Positions 40,684 through 48,407 of a DNA stretch of 64,000 nucleotides are shown piece after piece. Origin of the DNA: PALSA-968 sp964387075 (GTDB lineage: Bacteria; Bacteroidota; Bacteroidia; B-17B0; Aurantibacillaceae); the NCBI GenBank assembly GCA_964387075.1, contig CAYLVB010000003.1, positions 248,001-312,000 of the forward strand. Reading direction: 5' to 3'. Numbering within the stretch: position 1 is the stretch's first letter; each line of letters opens with the position of its first letter. The notes below the pieces were generated by a model. The model was not told the DNA's origin. It saw only the letters and a program-made list of their open reading frames with translations, and made no database searches. The position numbers and the translations under genes were made by a program.

Positions 40684-40705
40684 TATTAATAATTCATATT
40701 ATACT

Positions 40706-41170
40706 ATGAAAAAAATAAACCAAAACCTTCTCATACAGCAAAGCGATAAAAAGCTGAAGGAGTTTAAAATATTAGATCAAAACCCGGCGCCTTATAAAGG
40801 CTGGATACATACCGTGCGTGTTTCGTTGAACATGTCGTTAAAGCAGCTCGGCAAAAAGCTAAACATCAGTTTGCAAAGCGCAAATGACATTGAAAAACGC
40901 GAAGCCGCCGGAACGATCACGCTCAACGCGTTGAAAGAAGCCGCCGCCGCGCTGGATATGAAACTGGTTTACGGTTTTGTACCCAAACACGGCAGCCTGG
41001 AAAAAATGATAGAGCAAAGAGCAAAAGAACTTGCTACGGAGATCGTCATGCGCACATCGCACACCATGGAGCTGGAGGGGCAGAAGAACAGCGATGCGCG
41101 CTTGTATAAAGCCATAAAGGAAAAAACACGGGAGCTAAAAGAAACCTTGCCAAAATACTTATGGGATTGA
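40706..41170 (+). CDS. mobile mystery protein A (HTH antitoxin candidate)
   Basis: 154 aa. A XRE-like HTH spans about 35-90 (IHTVRVSLNMSLKQLGKKLNISLQSANDIEKREAAG, LNALKEAAAALDMKLVYGFVP), with a helical C-terminus ending RELKETLPKYLWD. This is the MmpA pattern, a protein always found upstream of the Fic-domain mobile mystery protein B on mobile or accessory DNA. It probably neutralises and represses its partner. It overlaps mmpB by 10 nt. Confidence 0.85.
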   Translation: MKKINQNLLIQQSDKKLKEFKILDQNPAPYKGWIHTVRVSLNMSLKQLGKKLNISLQSANDIEKREAAGTITLNALKEAAAALDMKLVYGFVPKHGSLEKMIEQRAKELATEIVMRTSHTMELEGQKNSDARLYKAIKEKTRELKETLPKYLWD

Positions 41171-41757
41171 ACTTACAATACAACGAAGGCCAAACTCCTG
41201 TTGACGAGGAAGAAAAAGAAGGCCTGAAAATAAAAACCATTAACACACACGCCGAGCTGGATGAGTTTGAGCAATTGAATATTCAGAAAGCCATTGAGTG
41301 GACACTGCATAAAAAGTTCAGCAAAGAAAAGATCCTTTCGGAAGACTTTGTGATGGAGCTGCACAAAAAAATGTTCGGCGATGTGTGGGCATGGGCAGGC
41401 AAGTTTCGTTTAACAGAAAAGAACCTGGGAATAAAAAGTGTTGGAATTGGTACGGCGCTTAAACAATTGAACGATGACTGTCTTTTTTGGATGAACAGCA
41501 AAACGTATAGCGAAGATGAGATCGCTATGCGCTATAAGCATCGTTTGGTGAGCATACATTGTTTCAGCAACGGAAACGGAAGACATTCGCGCCTGATGGC
41601 AGATGTGATCGCTTCGCAGGTTTTTGGCAAAGCTGTTTTCTCCTGGGGAAATGCCGTTTCTGCAAAAAAGGGAAAAGCAAGAGAAGAGTACTTGTCGGCT
41701 TTACGAATTGCCGACAAGGGAAATATTTCTGCGCTGGTTGCCTTTTCGAGACGATAG
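41161..41757 (+). CDS. mobile mystery protein B (Fic-domain toxin candidate)
   Basis: 198 aa. The Fic active-site loop is HCFSNGNGRHSR (133-144), close to HPFxxGNGRxxR; the Pro is Cys. The MmpB N-terminus is GLNLQYNEGQTPVDEEEKEGL. Fic enzymes transfer AMP or other phosphate-containing groups to protein hydroxyls. A separate inhibitory helix with (S/T)xxxE(G/N) is not obvious, so restraint likely comes from MmpA. Its 3' end plus about 57 bp of downstream sequence is repeated at 43445-43534 beyond hipBA. Confidence 0.85.
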   Translation: MGLNLQYNEGQTPVDEEEKEGLKIKTINTHAELDEFEQLNIQKAIEWTLHKKFSKEKILSEDFVMELHKKMFGDVWAWAGKFRLTEKNLGIKSVGIGTALKQLNDDCLFWMNSKTYSEDEIAMRYKHRLVSIHCFSNGNGRHSRLMADVIASQVFGKAVFSWGNAVSAKKGKAREEYLSALRIADKGNISALVAFSRR

Positions 41758-41814
41758 ACAATGATCCTCTTTCTCGCACCTAAACAACGCAATTCCGGAA
41801 AATTCTTTTGCGCC
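41721..41814 (+). repeat. direct repeat B, left copy (mmpB 3' end and downstream)
   Basis: Matches 43445-43534 at roughly 80 percent by eye, with a few 1-2-base gaps. Shared words include GCTGGTTGCC, GATAGACAAT and GGAAAATTC. Confidence 0.75.
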
Positions 41815-43064
41815 TAAAACCTAAAAGCCCCGGCCATTAATTCCTGCCCGGCTCTTGAGATGCCAATTTTTATCGCCTCGCTTCTCCAGGTTTTGACGGA
41901 TGAAGCGACCTCTTTTAAGATCTTATCCATTTCCTTTGGGCTTAGCTGAAAGTATTGGCCCACACTTTTGGCCAACTCAGGATCAAGCGCGTTGCTACTG
42001 CCATCTACTGTTAGCGCAAGGCCCTCTTTATCTATAGAAGGATTTATATCATATGCCGGCGATAAAGCCCATCCATCGGCCCGCAAAAGAAACCCATGGT
42101 TTCTTAAATGATCGTCGGTATTAGAAACGGCCATATTAAAAACCATGCGGCGCCAAAGCTGTTTAAGCTCTTTGCGGTTATGGCTCTCGTTAAATTGTAT
42201 GAACTCGGCAATATCCAGGTAGCTTACCTGTTTTTCCTTTAGCGTATCTTCATTATTGCCGGTCATGGTCATGGCCGAGGCAAAATGTATCCTTTTGTTC
42301 TTTGCCCTGTCGAACCGTTGCGTAAAAAAGGTGTGATGCTTGCCGCTTATTTTTTCAATTTTACAAAGACTCATATCGATACCTGCTTTTAGAGCTAATT
42401 TATATGCTAAATATTCCCAGGCGGCTTTATCAATGCTATCTTCCTTAGACGGAAATTTGGCTATCCATAAATTGCCTTTTGTGTCAATTACATTTGCTTT
42501 AGGTCTTGCCCCGCCCAGCGAAGAGCCCGGCGCCAGCAATATTTGCAACCATTTTCTTACTTCTTTATTGTCCTTATCAGATTCGATCAAAGAGATACCA
42601 TGTTGCAGTTCTCTTACCGATGACCATGGAGGGGTTGGATAATTTTTTTCGCTATTTAAAAAAGGTCCATCGGGCTGTAATTTAAAACGTAGCGCGCCCA
42701 TGCGCCCTTCATCGTTCACGCCCAATAAAAAATCGATCTCGTATAGATTTTTCGGCGTTCTTTTTTCTTCCCTTGCTAAAAGGGCCTCGCGTCTTTTCAT
42801 AAGCGTGCGGCCCCAGGTATCGGGCATGGCATCATTAAAAACCCCGAACATATTTTTTCCGACAGGAAATTGCCGACCACTGTTCCAGCTTATATCGGGA
42901 TCAAGTATAAATGGTTTTTGTTTATTCAGCCATTCATCATCATAGTGAAAACTAAATGTTTTCCGCGTAGTACCTTGCCGGGCAGAAAGTACGCCCAGCA
43001 GAGACGGATCCTGTGTGCTTATCCAACCTGCGTATATATAAATATCGATCTTATCGTCAGCCAT
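41814..43064 (-). CDS. hipA: HipA-family serine/threonine kinase toxin
   Basis: 416 aa. The N-terminal subdomain has FPVGKNMFGVFNDAMPDTWGR (the DSLPDxWG-like motif). The kinase part has LAPGSSLGGARPKANV (Gly-rich loop), NLWIAKFPSKED with the ATP-binding Lys, TQRFDRAKNKRIHFASAMT, catalytic loop MAVSNTDDHLRNHGFLL and SPAYDINPS as the metal-binding Asp. HipA phosphorylates aminoacyl-tRNA synthetases such as GltX and induces dormancy. HipB lies directly upstream, TAA|ATG adjacent. Confidence 0.92.
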   Translation of the reverse strand: MADDKIDIYIYAGWISTQDPSLLGVLSARQGTTRKTFSFHYDDEWLNKQKPFILDPDISWNSGRQFPVGKNMFGVFNDAMPDTWGRTLMKRREALLAREEKRTPKNLYEIDFLLGVNDEGRMGALRFKLQPDGPFLNSEKNYPTPPWSSVRELQHGISLIESDKDNKEVRKWLQILLAPGSSLGGARPKANVIDTKGNLWIAKFPSKEDSIDKAAWEYLAYKLALKAGIDMSLCKIEKISGKHHTFFTQRFDRAKNKRIHFASAMTMTGNNEDTLKEKQVSYLDIAEFIQFNESHNRKELKQLWRRMVFNMAVSNTDDHLRNHGFLLRADGWALSPAYDINPSIDKEGLALTVDGSSNALDPELAKSVGQYFQLSPKEMDKILKEVASSVKTWRSEAIKIGISRAGQELMAGAFRF

Positions 43065-43361
43065 TTATTTTCCTCCCAGTAATTCGAGGTCCTGCATATC
43101 TCTTCCCTGTTTGTCTTCGCCCGCCAGTTTTAAAAAGTCGTTATGAAGGCCCAATACACGCAACACATTGAAATAAGCGCCTATTGATACGCTGGGGGAC
43201 CCTTTTTCGACCTGATACAGGGTGCTGCGATCAATAGATGCGCGCTCGGCCACCTGTGTGGTGGTGAGCCTTCTTCTTTTGCGGGCCAGTTTTATGTTCT
43301 CGCCCACGGCTTGTAGAATAGCCAAATGACCCGGAAAGAGAAGACGTTTTTTAGATCTCAT
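43065..43361 (-). CDS. hipB: HipB-type XRE antitoxin
   Basis: 98 aa from the ATG at 43361; a TTG at 43382 is inside the promoter box and rejected. HTH domain about 20-75: LQAVGENIKLARKRRRLTTTQVAERASIDRSTLYQVEKGSPSVSIG in outline, with the recognition helix at DRSTLYQVEKG. It should bind the hip operator and hold HipA inactive. The stop and the hipA start are contiguous, implying strict coupling. Confidence 0.9.
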   Translation of the reverse strand: MRSKKRLLFPGHLAILQAVGENIKLARKRRRLTTTQVAERASIDRSTLYQVEKGSPSVSIGAYFNVLRVLGLHNDFLKLAGEDKQGRDMQDLELLGGK

Positions 43362-43379
43362 TCTGTCGAATACTATCCA

Positions 43380-43387
43380 CAAATATA
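43380..43387 (-). promoter_or_regulatory. -7 promoter element of hipBA (TATATTTG)
   Basis: Full consensus match on the - strand, giving a leader of roughly 14 nt to the ATG at 43361. Confidence 0.55.
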
Positions 43388-43444
43388 GTCATAATGTTGA
43401 TAATATACAACAACCTTGAAAGCATGTTTAATTGCTGCTGATGA

Positions 43445-43534
43445 AAATATTTCTGTGCTGGTTGCCTTTCGTGGGGATAGACAATACCCCGCTTCCCGCA
43501 CCCAAATACACAATTGCGGAAAATTCTTTGCGTC
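43445..43534 (+). pseudogene. direct repeat B, right copy: detached mmpB 3' end
   Basis: A diverged copy of the mmpB end and its downstream flank (41721-41814). The coding part reads ISVLVAF, then diverges. No upstream mmpB sequence is present. Confidence 0.7.
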
Positions 43535-43554
43535 TTCGCGCCTTGGCGGTTAAA
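43526..43554. repeat. intergenic CTTTGCG-type repeat, copy 2
   Basis: CTTTGCGTCTTCGCGCCTTG then GCGGTTAA; near-copy of 32490-32518. It partly overlaps the end of direct repeat B. Confidence 0.5.
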
Positions 43555-43573
43555 GCCCTCAAAACGAGATTCC

Positions 43574-43627
43574 TAACAATAGTTAAAACCAACAAAATAC
43601 GGGGTATTTTTAGTATTTTCGCCCTCC
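43574..43627. repeat. direct repeat C, right copy and uppS promoter region
   Basis: TAACAATAGTTAAAA, an A-rich stretch, then TATTTTTAGTATTTTCGCCC. TATTTTCG (43614-43621) is a one-mismatch -7 element 12 nt before the uppS GTG. The left copy at 40024-40069 lacks an internal 9-base duplication. Confidence 0.65.
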
Positions 43628-43633
43628 GAAACC

Positions 43634-44383
43634 GTGAAGAGCGTAAAAGAGCAAATAGACCTTACCAAACTGCCTAAGCACATTGCCGTTATTATGGATG
43701 GCAATGGCCGTTGGGCCAAGAGCAAAGGCGCATCGCGCATATTCGGGCACCAGAACGGGGTAAAATCGGTTAAAGAGACCGTGGAGGCCTGCGCCGAGAT
43801 AGGCGTAGAGTACCTCACCTTGTACGCTTTTAGCACCGAGAATTGGAACCGCCCCGCCGAAGAAGTGCAGGCCCTGATGGAACTGTTAATTAAGACCATC
43901 TTTGACGAAACGCCCACACTAAACAAGAACAACATACGTTTACTGGCCATTGGCGATATAAAAAGTTTACCCGCAAAATGCCAGGATCAATTGGCCGCGG
44001 CCATGAAAGAGACCTCTAAAAATACACGCCTGAACCTGGTGTTGGCCCTGAGCTATTCGGCCAAGTGGGAGATCATGAACGCCATCAAGCAAATTGCGCA
44101 AGACGCCAAGGACGGAAAACTGGCGCCCGAGCAGATAAACGAAGCAATTTTCGAAAACCATTTGTCAACCGCCGGCATGCCGCACCCGGAGTTGATGATA
44201 CGTACCAGCGGCGAACACCGCATCAGCAATTTTTTATTGTGGCAATTGGCCTATGCCGAGTTTTATTTTACAGACGTGATGTGGCCCGATTTTAGAAGAG
44301 AAGACCTGTACAAAGCCATTATATCTTACCAGCAACGCGAACGCCGTTTCGGCAAAACAGGAGAGCAGGTAAAAACAGCGTGA
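43634..44383 (+). CDS. uppS: isoprenyl transferase (undecaprenyl diphosphate synthase)
   Basis: 249 aa from GTG 43634. Cis-prenyltransferase motifs: HIAVIMDGNGRWAKSKG (catalytic Asp), GHQNGVKSVKETVEAC, LTLYAFSTENWNRP, and the C-terminal PELMIRTSGEHRISNFLLWQLAYAEFYFTDVMWPDF. It makes C55 undecaprenyl diphosphate, the carrier for peptidoglycan and glycan synthesis. It heads the uppS-bamA-ompH envelope operon; bamA begins inside its stop codon (GTGA). Confidence 0.96.
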   Translation: MKSVKEQIDLTKLPKHIAVIMDGNGRWAKSKGASRIFGHQNGVKSVKETVEACAEIGVEYLTLYAFSTENWNRPAEEVQALMELLIKTIFDETPTLNKNNIRLLAIGDIKSLPAKCQDQLAAAMKETSKNTRLNLVLALSYSAKWEIMNAIKQIAQDAKDGKLAPEQINEAIFENHLSTAGMPHPELMIRTSGEHRISNFLLWQLAYAEFYFTDVMWPDFRREDLYKAIISYQQRERRFGKTGEQVKTA

Positions 44384-46932
44384 AGAAATTTCTATCCATA
44401 ATCGTTCTTGTATGCCTGGCTCAATGGGGCAAAGCGCAAATTGTTTTGGGCGGAGACCAGATCGATTACGCAAACCCCAAAGAATACGTCATTGGCGCCA
44501 ATCCCGAAATTGAAGGAGTAACCACGCTTGATGCGAACGTATTGCGCCTGGTATCGGGCCTCACAGTAGGAACCCGCTTAAAAGTACCCGGAGAAAAATT
44601 TGAGACCGCCATCAAAAATCTCTGGAAGCAGGGCTTCTTCGACGACATCAGCATCAACGTTACCAAAATTGAAGGAGAAGCCATTTACCTGAAAATTGTT
44701 TTGCAGGAAAAACCCCGCCTCGGAGGCTTTGCCCCCCGCGGCGACATCAAGAAAAAAGAAGCCGAAGATTTTAAAACCAAACTGCGCCTCTCGCCTGGCA
44801 AGATCCTCACCGATCAATTACTCTCCACCGTACAAACCACCGTTAAAGAGTTTTACATGAACAACGGCTACGCCAACACGCAGGTAACCGTGAAGCTGGA
44901 AGACTCTAAAAAAATGCGTGGCAAAAAAGACATGTTCGTTACAGTTGATAAAGGGAAAAAGGTGCGCATTAAAAAAGTAGAGATCCTGGGCAATGAAATA
45001 ATACCCGACAGAAAACTGCGACGCAAGTTAAAAGACACCAAATCCTACAAATGGTATTTCTTTCGCGGCGGAAAATACCTGGCCGAGAACCTGGATAAGG
45101 ACAAAGACAAAATGCTGGAAAAATATTTAGCATTGGGTTACCGCGACGCTCACATTGTTAAAGACACTACGTATTACGTTAGTAAGAACCGCGTAAAAAT
45201 TGATATTACCGTTGACGAGGGGCATAAGTATTATTTCCGTAACATCAGCTGGTTCGGTAACGCCAAATACCGCAGCGGCCAGCTCGATACAATTTTAAAT
45301 ATCAAGAAAGGCGATGTGTTCAACCAATCCTACCTGGATCAAAAACTATACATGAACCCGAGTGGTTACGACATCACCTCGCTGTACATGGACGATGGCT
45401 ACCTGTTCTTCCAATTACAACCCGCCGAGGTGAACGTGGAGAATGATTCTATTGATCTTGAAATTAGAATGTACGAAGGAAAGCAGGCGGTGATAAACAG
45501 GGTAACCGTATCGGGGAACACAAAAACAAATGACCACGTGATACTTCGCGAGATACGTACGCGCCCCGGCCAGTTATTCCGTCGCAGTGATATACAGCGT
45601 TCTATTCGCGACCTGGCGCAGTTAGGGTATTTTAACCCGGAAGGATTGATCCCAACGCCAAAACCAAACCAGGCAGACGGTACCGTAGACATTGATTACG
45701 CGGTAGAGGAAAAGCCAAACGACCAGATCTCGCTCTCGGGTGGCTGGGGCGGAGGCCGCGTGATAGGAACATTGGGCGTTACCTTCAATAACTTTTCTGC
45801 AAAGAATTTCTTTAAAGGGCCATGGGATCCGCTCCCCAGCGGTGACGGTCAGCGTTTGGCAGTGAGCGCGCAAAGTAACGGGATCTATTACCAGGGATAT
45901 AATATTTCATTTACCGAACCCTGGCTCGGCGGAAAAAAACCCCAATCACTGAGCGTTGGCGCTTACTACAACGTACAGAACTTTAACGGTCAGCCGCGTA
46001 AGGTGCGCGTGGTAGGGGAGGGCAAGGAACTTAATCCGAATGGCTCTTCTATGACCTCTGCAACCGGCACGATAGGCTTTAGCCGACGTTTAAAATGGCC
46101 GGATGATTATTTTCAGTTCTATGCCGAGGAGACCTATTCGTACTACGTGCTTCACAACGCTTCTGTATTTCTTTTCCAGAACGGGTTTGCCAATAACATT
46201 AAAACAACGCTTAACCTCAGCCGCAACTCGCTGCAGGGAAATCCCATCTTTCCAACGGGCGGGGCCAGCATGAGTTTAACCAGCACACTAACGCCTCCGT
46301 ATTCTTTGTTCAACGGAAAAGATTATACTACGCTAAAGCCGGCCGAGAAATACAAATTCCTGGAATACCAGAAATACAAATTCACTTCACACTGGTACAT
46401 GCAGCTTACCAACCAAAAAGCACCCGAAGGAAAGGAAGCCCACAACTTAGTGCTGCGTGCCAGCTACGGTTTTGGGATTTTAGGCATGTATAATCCTAAA
46501 GTGGGCGTTGCCCCGTTCGAGCGTTTCTACTTAGGTGGCAGCGGCTTAACAGGATACTCACTTGATGGAAGGGAGATCATAGCCTTGCGCGGTTACAGCG
46601 ATAACTCAATAAGCGGAGCGGACGGAAGAGGCAACTCGATCATCTCTAAATACACCATGGAATTGCGTTACCCGCTCTCACTGAATCCGCAGGCAACTAT
46701 TTTCGCGTTGGCTTTTGCTGAGGCGGGGAATGCGGAACAACGGTACAAAGATTTCAACCCATTCAACGTAAAACGCAGCGCGGGCGTGGGGGTTCGTATT
46801 TTCTTGCCGATGTTTGGTTTATTAGGACTTGACTATGGTTGGGGCTTTGATTCGCTGCCGTACAACCCAACTACGGGTAACGGCAAGGGACAGTTCCACT
46901 TTACGATTGGCGCGCAATTAGGAGAGTTGTAA
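44380..46932 (+). CDS. bamA: outer membrane protein assembly factor BamA
   Basis: 850 aa. Signal peptide (LSIIVLVCLAQWGKAQ), then POTRA domains to about residue 430, and the Omp85 barrel from about 450 (ISLSGGWGGGRVIGTLGVTFNNFSAKNFF) to the terminal strand ending QFHFTIGAQLGEL. The RGY-like loop-6 motif appears as LRGYSD near 735, and the lid motif FYLGGSGLTGYSLDG is present. BamA folds and inserts outer-membrane proteins. GTG start overlapping the uppS stop; OmpH chaperone follows. Confidence 0.95.
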   Translation: MKKFLSIIVLVCLAQWGKAQIVLGGDQIDYANPKEYVIGANPEIEGVTTLDANVLRLVSGLTVGTRLKVPGEKFETAIKNLWKQGFFDDISINVTKIEGEAIYLKIVLQEKPRLGGFAPRGDIKKKEAEDFKTKLRLSPGKILTDQLLSTVQTTVKEFYMNNGYANTQVTVKLEDSKKMRGKKDMFVTVDKGKKVRIKKVEILGNEIIPDRKLRRKLKDTKSYKWYFFRGGKYLAENLDKDKDKMLEKYLALGYRDAHIVKDTTYYVSKNRVKIDITVDEGHKYYFRNISWFGNAKYRSGQLDTILNIKKGDVFNQSYLDQKLYMNPSGYDITSLYMDDGYLFFQLQPAEVNVENDSIDLEIRMYEGKQAVINRVTVSGNTKTNDHVILREIRTRPGQLFRRSDIQRSIRDLAQLGYFNPEGLIPTPKPNQADGTVDIDYAVEEKPNDQISLSGGWGGGRVIGTLGVTFNNFSAKNFFKGPWDPLPSGDGQRLAVSAQSNGIYYQGYNISFTEPWLGGKKPQSLSVGAYYNVQNFNGQPRKVRVVGEGKELNPNGSSMTSATGTIGFSRRLKWPDDYFQFYAEETYSYYVLHNASVFLFQNGFANNIKTTLNLSRNSLQGNPIFPTGGASMSLTSTLTPPYSLFNGKDYTTLKPAEKYKFLEYQKYKFTSHWYMQLTNQKAPEGKEAHNLVLRASYGFGILGMYNPKVGVAPFERFYLGGSGLTGYSLDGREIIALRGYSDNSISGADGRGNSIISKYTMELRYPLSLNPQATIFALAFAEAGNAEQRYKDFNPFNVKRSAGVGVRIFLPMFGLLGLDYGWGFDSLPYNPTTGNGKGQFHFTIGAQLGEL

Positions 46933-46963
46933 AAAATATTTAATTTTAAAACAAATAACACAC

Positions 46964-47500
46964 ATGAAAAAAGTAATCTTGATCATCGCCGCTTTCTTCA
47001 CGATGGCCGGCGTTGGAGTGGCGCAGAAATTAGGATACGTAGATACAGAGTATATCCTCAACCAGATACCCGAATACAAAGCTGCCAAGCAGGAGCTGGA
47101 CAAATCATCGGGCGACTGGCAAAAGGAGATCGAAGGTAAATATGCCGAGATCGATAAATTGTATAAAGCGTATCAAGCAGAACAAATTCTTTTAACAGAC
47201 GACCTGCGCAAGAAACGCGAGAACGAGATCATCAACCGCGAGAAAGAGGCAAAGGACCTGCAGAAGCAACGCTTTGGGGTGGACGGAGATCTTTTCAAAA
47301 AACGTATGGAGCTCGTAAAACCGATCCAGGATAAAGTGTACACCGCCGTTAAAACCGTTGCCGAAAAGGCCGGTATAGCCATCATCTTCGACAAAGCCAG
47401 CGACATGATGATGCTGTACGCCAACCCAAAATACGACAAGAGCGACGACGTGCTCAACTTCTTAGGCTATACCAAGAAGACCAGTGGGAAGGATAAGTAA
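46964..47500 (+). CDS. OmpH/Skp-family periplasmic chaperone
   Basis: 178 aa. Signal peptide MKKVILIIAAFFTMAGVGVAQ, then KLGYVDTEYILNQIPEYKAA, the OmpH N-terminal motif, a long charged coiled-coil (about 45-125) and a C-terminal AIIFDKASDMMMLYANPKYDKSDDVL. Skp trimers hold unfolded outer-membrane proteins in the periplasm. It follows bamA by 31 bp. A second OmpH copy is usual in Bacteroidota but not seen here. Confidence 0.9.
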   Translation: MKKVILIIAAFFTMAGVGVAQKLGYVDTEYILNQIPEYKAAKQELDKSSGDWQKEIEGKYAEIDKLYKAYQAEQILLTDDLRKKRENEIINREKEAKDLQKQRFGVDGDLFKKRMELVKPIQDKVYTAVKTVAEKAGIAIIFDKASDMMMLYANPKYDKSDDVLNFLGYTKKTSGKDK

Positions 47501-47584
47501 GAGCATCTTACTCCTCATGACCCCATTCTTTCGCTTCGCGAAATTCTCTCCCCTTTAAGGGGAGGATCCCTTTCGTTTTTTTTA

Positions 47585-47592
47585 TAGTTTTG
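47585..47592 (+). promoter_or_regulatory. -7 promoter element of DUF559 gene, leaderless spacing
   Basis: TAGTTTTG, full match to TAnnTTTG, 4 nt before the GTG at 47597. Confidence 0.5.
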
Positions 47593-47596
47593 CCAA

Positions 47597-47983
47597 GTGA
47601 GACAGAATTTAAATAATCTCAAATTTATGGAATTGAGAAGATCGGAGCTACGTTCTAAAATGACCGCAGCAGAAGTGGCCCTGTGGACCTTAATTAAGAA
47701 TAGACAATTGGATGGAAGAAAGTTCAGAAGGCAATTTAGCGTTGGATCATATGTTCTCGATTTTTATTGTGTCTCAGAGCAACTTTGTGTCGAGTTGGAT
47801 GGATACGATCACTTTACTCCGGAGGGGATAGAGAATGACTTAGAGCGGGAAAAGTTTTTGGAACAACAGGGAATAAAAGTCATTAGGATCGAGAATAAAA
47901 AAGTATTTGATAATACACAGCAGGTTTTAGAATATATTCGAGACAACTTCAAAAACTCTTCTGAAATATCACCGAAAGAATAA
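47597..47983 (+). CDS. DUF559 domain endonuclease-like protein
   Basis: 128 aa from GTG 47597, supported by the promoter box 4 nt upstream; an internal ATG at 47627 is an alternative. Vsr-like/PD-(D/E)XK fold: RSKMTAAEVALWTLIKNRQL (E27), KFRRQFSVGSYVLDFYCV (D55), VELDGYDHF (E66, H72), IRIENKKVFDN. DUF559 proteins are predicted nucleases related to Vsr; activity is unproven. The gene is enclosed by paired hairpins on both sides, which suggests it is carried, or mobilised, with those ends. Confidence 0.85.
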   Translation: MRQNLNNLKFMELRRSELRSKMTAAEVALWTLIKNRQLDGRKFRRQFSVGSYVLDFYCVSEQLCVELDGYDHFTPEGIENDLEREKFLEQQGIKVIRIENKKVFDNTQQVLEYIRDNFKNSSEISPKE

Positions 47984-48078
47984 AAAAAGATTCTCCCCTT
48001 TAAGGGGAGACGTCTTACCCGGTCTCGGCAGAGCCGAGACGGTGACGGAGGGTCGTTCGGAGGTAAAACCCCCGGCCC

Positions 48079-48203
48079 TGTTCTTAAGCACCTTCCTGGT
48101 AACAACACCCGCATGAGTAATGATCTGCACCAGGTACATGCCTTTGGTATGCCCGGAGTGATCAATGATGTGTTTGTATTCGATGCTGGTAAGATCGGCC
48201 TAC
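48079..48203 (-). pseudogene. direct repeat D: detached 3' end of a T9SS-protein gene
   Basis: About 83 percent identical by eye to 49617-49740, the 3' end of the FG-GAP/T9SS gene. It still encodes GMYLVQIITHAGVVTRKVLK in the same orientation. The stop codon position reads AGG instead of TAA because the sequence switches to DUF559-element flank there. No more of the gene is present. Confidence 0.8.
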
Positions 48204-48407
48204 ACTTGTTCAAAGCTTTCTTCACTTAGCTCGTACAAAATTTTATACGAGTTGTATCGTGTTTAGCTATCTTTAATTCAACTTGAAGTGAATCTACCTT
48301 CTCCTTTTACTCTTTATTTTCGGTTTGTGAAGAAAAACAGTAGACTGATGCAAATATTTTTCATGTCTTCATCATCTCGATTCAGAGAATAGTTCTGGAG
48401 TTAAGAC
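48204..48407. other. 204-bp stretch without a gene
   Basis: No ORF. A CTCGTA/TACGAG stem around 48229-48251 is the only structure seen. AT-rich. Confidence 0.4.

Larger units (their letters stand above)
47511..48062. mobile_element. palindrome-ended element carrying a DUF559 gene (putative)
   Basis: 552 bp. Imperfect inverted ends, CTCCTCATGACCCC at 47511-47524 against 48049-48062 (10 of 14). Left end hairpins: 47529-47543 (TTTCGC-TTC-GCGAAA) and 47548-47564 (CTCCCCTT/AAGGGGAG). Right end hairpins: 47992-48010 (TCTCCCCTT/AAGGGGAGA) and 48022-48040 (GTCTCGGC-AGA-GCCGAGAC). The order and type of hairpins match the 230-bp element at 31244-31473. The DUF559 gene is the only cargo. Mobility is inferred. 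Confidence 0.6.

Noticed and set aside
43380..43382. TTG at 43382 as the hipB start
   Set aside because: It is part of the promoter box TATATTTG; the ATG at 43361 is downstream of the predicted transcript start.
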